From NCBI GenBank assembly GCA_013044305.1, contig JABEUT010000121.1, positions 1 through 5,120 of the forward strand: a DNA stretch of 5,120 bases, written 5' to 3'. This stretch comes from Bacteroidia bacterium (GTDB lineage: Bacteria; Bacteroidota; Bacteroidia; JABEUT01). The position numbers and the translations under genes are program-made. Positions 1-5,120 of this stretch are shown here, piece by piece (the first letter of the stretch is position 1; every line of letters starts with the position of its first letter). Below the pieces are notes generated by a model, which worked only from the letters and a program-made list of their open reading frames with translations, made no database searches and was not told the origin of the DNA.

Positions 1-444
1 CGCCATGGCGTTATAATCAGTACCGGCGCAGGCAAAGGCAGCGGGTATGTGAAGCTGGGCGGAATTCCGCAGGTGCCCTATCTTTCCAATTATATAAAAA
101 GAAGGATTTCCAAAATAATCAACCGTGCCGATAAGCCTTTGGTTATAGGTTATAATGATAGTTTTTTCTATAATTTGCTGGTATATCTCCAACCGCAAGC
201 CACTACCGTAGATATTTGCAGGAGGCTTTCCAACTATGAGGAGGCCAATACCGACATGGTTTATGATTACAGCCTGTGGTGCGCCCCGCTGGCCGGAAGA
301 ATTACGAAGCGGGTACTGATCAACGGCCTGGCAGAAGAGGAACTAAAAAAGGCATATTCATTTCGGGGTATTGATGAAACCCTGTTGCAAAGGATATGCC
401 GTGTTAATAATACGGATGAGCTGATAAAGAGTATTTTTGAATGA
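1..444 (+). CDS. C-terminal part of an unrecognised protein, possibly a glycosyltransferase (5' end outside window)
   Basis: The reading frame is open from the first base, so this is the last 147 codons of a gene that starts to the left. A GTG at position 49 could act as a start but has no convincing ribosome binding site, and the sequence before it reads as ordinary protein (it includes GAGKGSG at fragment residues 9-15), so I treat the gene as truncated by the window edge. I do not recognise the family. One stretch loosely recalls the end of the N-terminal domain of GT-B glycosyltransferases: VDICRRLSNYE (about residues 70-80), then DMVYDYS (85-91), then VLING (105-109). That order resembles the Asp-rich, Ser and 'NG' landmarks in such enzymes, but too little protein follows for a normal C-terminal domain. 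No membrane segment is seen. The stop codon overlaps the start of the next gene in an ATGA, which places it in the same glycan operon. Certainty is high that it is coding and low on function. Confidence 0.72.
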   Translation, partial: RHGVIISTGAGKGSGYVKLGGIPQVPYLSNYIKRRISKIINRADKPLVIGYNDSFFYNLLVYLQPQATTVDICRRLSNYEEANTDMVYDYSLWCAPLAGRITKRVLINGLAEEELKKAYSFRGIDETLLQRICRVNNTDELIKSIFE

Positions 445-1286
445 TGGAGAACAGCGAAAACCCACTGGTTTCAGTCATAGTGCCATGCTACAACAACGGC
501 ATATACCTGCCCGATGCCCTTAACTCCGTTTTATTGCAGTTGTATAAAAACTGGGAGTGTATTATACTGGACGATGGCTCCACCGACAATACGCCCGAAG
601 CAGCAACAATATTTACTGCAAAGGATGCAAGATTTAAGTATTTCCGGCAGCCCAATAAGGGCCTGCCCGGGGCGCGCAATGCAGCCATTAAGAAGAGTTC
701 GGGAGTATACATACTTCCACTGGATGCCGATGATAAAATAGCCCCTGAATATATTGCCGAAGCTGTGGAAGTGTTTCAGACCAGAAGCGACACCAAACTC
801 GTTTACTGCCAGGCCATGCTTTTCGGAACGGGATCGGGCTTATGGCACCTTCCGGAATACAACTATAGAAAACTGCTGACAGACAACTGCATTTTCTGCT
901 CGGCCATGTACCGGCGGAAGGACTTTGAAGACGTGCATGGATATAATGAAAAAATGACACGTGGTTACGAGGACTGGGAATTCTGGATAAAACTTCTAAA
1001 AGAAAATGACAAAGTCGTAAGACTCCCAGAGATACGTTTCTATTGCCGTTCAAAGGAAGTTTCCATGAGAACCGAATTGCTAAGCATGGAAACACAAAAG
1101 AGCATCCGAAAATTCATTTACGATGAACATAAGGAGGAATATGATAAAAACTTTCCGTTGCCCGAACTCCTGTGGGAATACAGCGTAATCGAAAAAGCCT
1201 ATCAGGAGGTTATCGGTTCCGCTTCTTTCAAAATCGGAAGGGCGATACTCAAACCGTTCTGGTGCATAAAAAGATTCTTCAGATGA
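441..1286 (+). CDS. Glycosyltransferase family 2 (GT-A fold)
   Basis: This protein of 281 residues is the usual length for a single-domain family 2 glycosyltransferase, an inverting enzyme that moves a sugar from a nucleotide-sugar to a lipid-linked acceptor in the cytoplasm. The GT-A landmarks appear in order: VSVIVPCYNN (residues 10-19) opens the nucleotide-binding half; DDGSTD (44-49) contacts the nucleotide; GLPGARNAAI (74-83) follows; DADD (95-98) is the metal-binding DxD motif; and YEDWEFW (176-182) carries the ED of the likely catalytic base. The C-terminus ends in a basic, hydrophobic stretch, SFKIGRAILKPFW followed by KRFFR, resembling the amphipathic tail seen on many membrane-associated glycosyltransferases. 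The start sits in an ATGA shared with the stop of the upstream gene. A second ATG three bases on is equally possible, and neither has a ribosome binding site, so coupling to upstream translation is likely. Donor and acceptor cannot be told. The family call is firm. Confidence 0.95.
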   Translation: MMENSENPLVSVIVPCYNNGIYLPDALNSVLLQLYKNWECIILDDGSTDNTPEAATIFTAKDARFKYFRQPNKGLPGARNAAIKKSSGVYILPLDADDKIAPEYIAEAVEVFQTRSDTKLVYCQAMLFGTGSGLWHLPEYNYRKLLTDNCIFCSAMYRRKDFEDVHGYNEKMTRGYEDWEFWIKLLKENDKVVRLPEIRFYCRSKEVSMRTELLSMETQKSIRKFIYDEHKEEYDKNFPLPELLWEYSVIEKAYQEVIGSASFKIGRAILKPFWCIKRFFR

Positions 1287-2152
1287 AATCCGTCTGTTTT
1301 TTCAGCAGCTACTATAAAGATGACAGTATGCCGAATTATGTCAGGCGGTACCTTAAAGAATTAAGCAGGCATTTTTCCGAACTTGTGCTTCTAACGAATG
1401 AAAAACCTATTTCATCCGCCGATACCGACTTTCTGCAAAGCAACCATATTACCTGGAGGCTTTACAAAAACGAAGGGTATGATTTCGGTATGTGGCATAA
1501 GGCATTCGCCGAATTTGATGTTGATAAATACGACAGGATTGGTTTGGTAAACGACTCCTGCATCCTGTTTGCCTCGCTCGACAGATTTTTTACATGGGCT
1601 GATGAGCATCCTTCCGATTATTGCGGATTTACAGACAACAATGCAAGGGGGTATCATATTCAGTCCTACTTCCTTATTATAAACAAAAATGCCATTCCGC
1701 AGATGAAAAAATATTTTAGCGAACATGGCATTTTCGGCAACCAGAAAGATATTATTGAAATTTATGAAATAGGCTTGAGCCGCTGCCTGATGAATGCAGG
1801 CATGAAAACAGATGCATTTTATTCCTTTAAGGATAAGGTAAGCACCGGCGACCCGACTATCATAAAGGCAAAAGAACTTATAGAGAAAGGATTTCCGCTT
1901 ATTAAAAGAAGGATTTTGGCAAGAAACTATGGGGATGCTGATTACGGACATCTTGTTGCTTCCGGTTTTGATGCAAACCCGTGGAACTATATCCGGTTAA
2001 TTAAAAAAGTAACCCGCGACAGCGATACAGAAAAGATCTTTGAGGGTATAGCCGTTAAAAAGAGTTTTTTGGGCGAGTGGAAATTTCGAGTAATATGCAC
2101 TGCCGCAGGCATATATGGCAGGTTAAAAAGAATAAATAATTGTGCAGGATAA
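1283..2152 (+). CDS. RgpF-like (rhamnan synthesis protein F domain) putative glycosyltransferase
   Basis: The protein has 289 residues and matches the RgpF family pattern (rhamnan synthesis F, Pfam PF05045), known from streptococcal rhamnose-rich cell wall polysaccharides and from LPS or O-antigen loci. Visible signatures are an N-terminal strand and Tyr-rich stretch (VCFFSSYYKDD, residues 4-14), NEGYDFGMWHKAF (63-75), GLVNDS (87-92), HIQSYFLII (125-133), YEIGLS (161-166) and FPLIKRR (204-210). No classic GT-A DxD is obvious, which is common for this family as I know it. Streptococcal RgpF is, from memory, nearly twice as long, so this is a one-domain form. I set the start at the ATG that overlaps the previous stop as ATGA. 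The frame is open further upstream to about 1172, but that would run deep into the preceding gene and precede the natural family start MKSVCFFSS. A rhamnosyl or similar transfer is inferred from the family only. The donor sugar is unknown. Confidence 0.87.
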   Translation: MKSVCFFSSYYKDDSMPNYVRRYLKELSRHFSELVLLTNEKPISSADTDFLQSNHITWRLYKNEGYDFGMWHKAFAEFDVDKYDRIGLVNDSCILFASLDRFFTWADEHPSDYCGFTDNNARGYHIQSYFLIINKNAIPQMKKYFSEHGIFGNQKDIIEIYEIGLSRCLMNAGMKTDAFYSFKDKVSTGDPTIIKAKELIEKGFPLIKRRILARNYGDADYGHLVASGFDANPWNYIRLIKKVTRDSDTEKIFEGIAVKKSFLGEWKFRVICTAAGIYGRLKRINNCAG

Positions 2153-3164
2153 AAAAGTGAAGGTTAGCATTTGCATTCCCACTTATAACGGTCAGGATTT
2201 TATAGAGCAGTGCCTGCGGTCTGCCCTTGCCCAAACCTATGCCAACCTCGAAATCATCGTAGTGGATGATTGTTCAACAGACAGCACACCGGAAATTGCC
2301 GGCAGGTATGCTGCTAAGGATAGCAGGATAAAACTGTTCAGAAATGAAAAAAACCTCGGCTTGACAGGCAACTGGAACCGATGCCTGAAACTTGCTTCAG
2401 GAGACTGGATTAAATTCCTTTTCCAGGACGACTATCTTGACCCCGACTGCGTTGAGGTTATGATAGATTCCATCTCGCCTTCAGATATGATGGTATCTTC
2501 GGCGCGCCGACTCGTTATTGATGAGGCGGTTGATGAAGCCACCAGGAATTACTCCATTCGCGAAACGCTTACATTTGAACGGCTTGGCATAGCAGCACAA
2601 GCCCCTGTGCATATTACACCGCAAAAAATTGCTTCTCTTACAGCAGGCCATATCTGCATGAACTTTATTGGCGAACCCACCGTAATCATGTTTAAAAAGG
2701 AGGTGGTGAATAACATAGGATTGTTTAATACCGACCTGGTGCAAATCTGCGACCTTGAATACTTTTTACGGATTGCATGCAACTATGGCCTTAAATACAT
2801 TCCCAGGCAGCTCACTTATTTCCGAGTGCACAAAAAGTCGGCAAGTTCGGCCAACATAGCCAACAAAATCTTCTTTATGCGCTTTGCCGACCCTGTAATA
2901 ATGGCTGCCGAACTCTTAAATGGAACCGGCTTTCAAAGATTTCGAAAATCAATTTCAATACCTCAAAAACTAAAACTCAAATTATTCTTTCTCGCCCGAA
3001 TGTATGAAACTGTGCGATATTTGAAAACCAATGTAGCGGATAATACCGTTAAAGACCGCTTTGAGCGCTTAAACGATACATATAACTTTACCGGAAAATA
3101 TATGAGCTCGAAGATAATAGCCGCCCTGCTTATGCCGGCATTAAAACTAAAAAGGCTGAAATAG
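2142..3164 (+). CDS. Glycosyltransferase family 2 (GT-A fold)
   Basis: This is the second canonical family 2 glycosyltransferase, 340 residues from the GTG start used here. Motifs in order are VSICIPTYNG (residues 8-17), VVDDCSTDST (40-49, nucleotide binding), NLGLTGNWNRCL (71-82), FLFQDDYLDPD (92-102, in which QDD replaces the common DADD as the metal-site motif) and, near residue 205, CDLEYFLRI, where Asp and Glu stand where many relatives have ED. The N-terminal 100 residues are typical of enzymes that add sugars to polyprenyl-linked glycans. The rest, including a basic C-terminus (LKLKRLK), is variable acceptor-side sequence, and no clear membrane span is seen. The GTG at 2142 overlaps the preceding gene by 11 bases. 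A second GTG at 2157 would give a protein starting MKVSICIPTYN, has an AGGA at good distance, and is a serious alternative. Sugar specificity cannot be read from sequence. Confidence 0.94.
   Translation: MQDKKVKVSICIPTYNGQDFIEQCLRSALAQTYANLEIIVVDDCSTDSTPEIAGRYAAKDSRIKLFRNEKNLGLTGNWNRCLKLASGDWIKFLFQDDYLDPDCVEVMIDSISPSDMMVSSARRLVIDEAVDEATRNYSIRETLTFERLGIAAQAPVHITPQKIASLTAGHICMNFIGEPTVIMFKKEVVNNIGLFNTDLVQICDLEYFLRIACNYGLKYIPRQLTYFRVHKKSASSANIANKIFFMRFADPVIMAAELLNGTGFQRFRKSISIPQKLKLKLFFLARMYETVRYLKTNVADNTVKDRFERLNDTYNFTGKYMSSKIIAALLMPALKLKRLK
2146..2149 (+). promoter_or_regulatory. Possible ribosome binding site supporting an alternative GTG start at 2157
   Basis: AGGA lies seven bases before the GTG at 2157, inside the last codons of the RgpF-like gene. 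It is the only Shine-Dalgarno-like sequence I noticed at a gene junction here. If used, the family 2 enzyme starts as MKVSIC, a very common beginning for this family, and the gene no longer overlaps its neighbour. Because the genes around it lack such sites, the match could be chance. Confidence 0.35.
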
Positions 3165-3174
3165 CCCGAATAAT

Positions 3175-4041
3175 ATGATGATTTACGATTGTTTCACCTT
3201 CTTTAACGAACTTGATGTACTTGAAATAAGGCTTAACGTACTTAAAAACGTGGCAGACAAGTTTGTACTCGTGGAGGCTACCCGTACCCACCAGGGAAAA
3301 GAAAAGCCGCTTTATTATAATGAGAACAAAGAACGGTTCAGTGAATTCAGCGACAAAATCATTCATATAATCGTAGACGATTATCCGCCATACCAAGGCA
3401 AATCGGCATGGACCCTCGAGCGCTACCAGCGCGATATGATTGCACGCGGACTTACAGATTGCAAAAATGAGGACATGATTATGGTATCTGATGTGGATGA
3501 AATACCAAACCCTGAATCGGTTCAAAAGTATAAAAACGCAACAGGAGTGTTCATCTTCCGCCAGAAGATGTATTGCTACTACCTCAACTGCCTGAACGTG
3601 GCAAATGGCGGTAATTACAGATGGGATGGCACGGTAATGAGCCGCTTCGGTTATCATCTTTCACCCATGCAGATGCGCGAATTGAGCATAGTGCAGGGCG
3701 GGGCGCATTCCCCAAAGTTCCTGCGGCAGATGTATAACAGATACAGACTAATCCGCTGGCAATTGAATAACAGAGTAAGAATAAGGTCGGTGCAAAACGG
3801 AGGCTGGCATTTCACCTATCTGGGCGGCGCCGAAATGATCATTAAGAAATTGGAAGCCTTCGCACATACGGAGTACAACCACAGCCGGTATAAAAACCCA
3901 CAAAAGATAGAAGAGATAATAAACAGCGGAAAAGATATCTTCGGCCGAAACTACAGCTACAGGTTTGTACCGCTCGATGATTCCTTTCCGGAATATATTT
4001 TGAAAAACACGGAGAAATACCGGAATTTCTTACACCATTAA
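3175..4041 (+). CDS. Glycosyltransferase family 17 (MGAT3-like)
   Basis: The protein has 288 residues and the full pattern of glycosyltransferase family 17 (Pfam PF04724). The founding member is the animal enzyme MGAT3, which adds the bisecting N-acetylglucosamine to N-glycans; bacterial members are mostly uncharacterised. Seen in order are IYDCFTFFNELDVLEIRL (residues 3-20), VLVEATRTHQGK (31-42), VDDYPPY (67-73), ERYQRD (82-87), the metal-binding IMVSDVDEIPNP (102-113, with DVD at 106-108), RWDGT (149-153), GGWHFTYLGG (209-218) and KLEAFAHTEYN (225-235). No signal peptide or membrane anchor is present, so it should act in the cytoplasm on a lipid-linked acceptor, unlike the Golgi enzyme. A second ATG one codon downstream is an equally good start; no ribosome binding site is seen. 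Only 10 bases separate it from the preceding gene. Family assignment is firm. Transfer of GlcNAc is an inference from the animal homologue and should not be taken as shown. Confidence 0.94.
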   Translation: MMIYDCFTFFNELDVLEIRLNVLKNVADKFVLVEATRTHQGKEKPLYYNENKERFSEFSDKIIHIIVDDYPPYQGKSAWTLERYQRDMIARGLTDCKNEDMIMVSDVDEIPNPESVQKYKNATGVFIFRQKMYCYYLNCLNVANGGNYRWDGTVMSRFGYHLSPMQMRELSIVQGGAHSPKFLRQMYNRYRLIRWQLNNRVRIRSVQNGGWHFTYLGGAEMIIKKLEAFAHTEYNHSRYKNPQKIEEIINSGKDIFGRNYSYRFVPLDDSFPEYILKNTEKYRNFLHH

Positions 4042-4061
4042 GCTAAGCCGTTTATCACACA

Positions 4062-5000
4062 ATGCCAGCAAGCATGCCGAACGTAAGTATTGTTATAGTG
4101 AGCTACAACTGCCGGAGCTATCTGCTTGCCTGCATCCGTTCCATTTTATCACAAAAAGACATTAACTGCGAAATAATAGTGGCGGACAATAACTCCTCCG
4201 ACGGCACTGTGGAAGCCCTTGCTGCGGAATATCCTTCGGTAAAGGTCATCCGCAACGGCTCCAATTCAGGTTTTTCAGCTGCCAACAATCAGGGCATAGC
4301 GGCCGCACAAAGCAACTTTATCCTGCTGCTCAACCCCGACACCGAACTGATGCAGGAACGCACCCTCTGCGAAATGTTCTCATATATGCAGGCTAACCCA
4401 TTAACCGGAATTCTTGCCCCATGCCTCCTGAATACGGATGGAACTTACCAAAACTCCTTTTGGCATTTTCCGAGGGTAAGCGATATTTTACTCGAAATTT
4501 TTTATCTCCATCATAAAACCCTGAAGACATTGCCTGCGGAGCCGGCAACGATTGAAGCAGCCTCCGGCGCTGCGCTCTGTTTTAAAAAGCAACTGCCCGG
4601 GCAGATAGGGGGATTTGACGAAAGCCTGTTCTGGATGGAGGATGTTGATTTTTGCTATCGGGCGAAAAAGGCCGGCTTTAATACGGTTTTTCACCCCGGC
4701 ATAAAAATTATCCATCACGGAGGAAAAAGCTCGGAAGGGCAATACGCCATAACCATACCTAACCAGGTAATGAGCAAACTCAAATTCTTTAAAAAGCATG
4801 GCTCCAACCTTAATTATTGCGCCGCATTATGCCTTACTTTCATTTTCGTTTTCAGCAGGCTGTGTGTCTTCGGCATATTATCTTTTACCGGAAAAGCGGT
4901 TTGGCGCGGCAAGGCAAGCGCTTATGCCAAAACCCTAAAGGAGTTCTTCAGGTATTTGTTTCTCGGGCGCAATGGAATTATTGGGAATACCGATTTTTAA
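4062..5000 (+). CDS. Glycosyltransferase family 2, rhamnosyltransferase (WbbL-like) type with C-terminal hydrophobic segment
   Basis: This is a 312-residue family 2 glycosyltransferase of the subgroup often annotated as dTDP-rhamnose transferases. Motifs are VSIVIVSYNC (residues 8-17), IVADNNSSDGT (39-49), NSGFSAANNQGI (68-79), the DxD region LLLNPDTE (88-95), SGAALCF (168-174), the base-bearing WMEDVDFCYRAKKAGF (191-206) and HHGGKSS (218-224). The NPDTE, MEDVDFCYR and HHGG set marks this subgroup. After it, residues about 252-275 form a hydrophobic stretch (broken by one Arg) that could be a membrane-embedded helix, followed by a basic tail, which fits action on a polyprenyl-linked acceptor at the inner membrane. 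The ATG used lies 20 bases after the previous gene without a clear ribosome binding site. An in-frame ATG four codons on (protein starting MPNVSIVIVSYN) is as likely. Rhamnose as donor is a subgroup-based guess, although an RgpF-like protein in the same operon is consistent with it. Confidence 0.94.
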   Translation: MPASMPNVSIVIVSYNCRSYLLACIRSILSQKDINCEIIVADNNSSDGTVEALAAEYPSVKVIRNGSNSGFSAANNQGIAAAQSNFILLLNPDTELMQERTLCEMFSYMQANPLTGILAPCLLNTDGTYQNSFWHFPRVSDILLEIFYLHHKTLKTLPAEPATIEAASGAALCFKKQLPGQIGGFDESLFWMEDVDFCYRAKKAGFNTVFHPGIKIIHHGGKSSEGQYAITIPNQVMSKLKFFKKHGSNLNYCAALCLTFIFVFSRLCVFGILSFTGKAVWRGKASAYAKTLKEFFRYLFLGRNGIIGNTDF

Positions 5001-5120
5001 CACGAACCCTCTTAACTCATTTTGGGGCTGCCCTGCCTCACCACTCGCCGGTCTGGCCAATATTCCCACCATCTCAACTAACCCGTGCCGCCGCTTTTGT
5101 GCAGTGATAAACCCTTGTTA
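5001..5120. other. Cytosine-rich spacer after the last gene; no gene supported
   Basis: No start codon with a credible downstream frame is seen here. By direct count this segment has 44 C and 21 G on the + strand (about 54% GC), against 42% in one line counted inside the genes. I found no strong hairpin followed by a T-run, so no intrinsic terminator can be claimed, and no good match to the Bacteroidota -7 box (TAnnTTTG). It may be an intergenic spacer or the edge of a repeat. The operon could continue or end just beyond the window. Confidence 0.4.

Noticed and set aside
25..45. Glycine-rich GAGKGSG as a possible Walker A nucleotide-binding loop
   Set aside because: The spacing does not fit GxxxxGK[S/T], and no Walker B or other kinase or ATPase motif follows in the fragment.
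1172..1282. Upstream extension of the RgpF-like reading frame (start at 1172)
   Set aside because: It would overlap the preceding gene by over 100 bases, and the added residues do not look like the family N-terminus. The ATG at 1283 forms an ATGA overlap and begins with the expected strand.
1412..1951. A 179-residue minus-strand frame opposite the RgpF-like gene
   Set aside because: It lies entirely within a well-supported + strand gene and shows no family signature.
3130..3657. A 175-residue minus-strand frame opposite the GT17 gene
   Set aside because: The + strand frame carries all the GT17 motifs. The reverse product is rich in His, Ile, Val and Cys as expected from an antisense shadow.
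5055..5069. Small AATATT-centred palindrome in the spacer as a regulatory site or terminator
   Set aside because: Pairing breaks after three base pairs on each side and no T-run follows, so it is within chance expectation.
4935..5072. A 45-residue minus-strand frame beginning at 5072
   Set aside because: It overlaps the end of the last transferase on the opposite strand, has no clear ribosome binding site or motif, and is short enough to arise by chance.
4817..5107. A 96-residue + strand frame running past the stop of the last transferase
   Set aside because: Most of it lies in another frame of the WbbL-like gene, and the product is rich in Pro, His and Arg with no recognisable motif. It looks like a shadow frame extended through the cytosine-rich spacer.

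Overview
The window is a stretch of a glycan-assembly operon, probably from a member of the Bacteroidota. That lineage call is an inference. It rests on moderate GC (42% in one line I counted, and similar by eye elsewhere), almost no Shine-Dalgarno sequences ahead of the genes, very tight gene packing, and protein sequences that read like glycosyltransferases of that phylum. No rRNA, tRNA, mobile element, CRISPR array or internal promoter was found.

All six genes lie on the + strand. The window opens inside a gene whose start lies to the left; only its last 147 codons are present and its family was not recognised. Next come a GT-A family 2 glycosyltransferase, a short RgpF-type (rhamnan synthesis F) protein, a second family 2 glycosyltransferase, a family 17 (MGAT3-like) glycosyltransferase, and a third family 2 enzyme of the rhamnosyltransferase (WbbL-like) type with a C-terminal hydrophobic segment. 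The first three junctions overlap (ATGA, ATGA, and an 11-base overlap or a 4-base gap depending on the start chosen). The next two gaps are 10 and 20 bases. The genes are therefore almost certainly co-transcribed and partly translationally coupled. The last 120 bases hold no supported gene and are cytosine-rich.

Together the five recognisable enzymes look like the sequential sugar-adding steps for one repeat unit or oligosaccharide, such as an O-antigen, a capsule or exopolysaccharide, or a protein-linked glycan. Each enzyme would add one sugar on the cytoplasmic face of the membrane. The polymer, the donor sugars and the order of addition cannot be read from this window, because no nucleotide-sugar synthesis gene, flippase, polymerase or ligase is in view. 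The least ordinary members are the GT17 enzyme and the stripped-down RgpF protein next to canonical family 2 enzymes. I saw no clear sign of a wholly new system.
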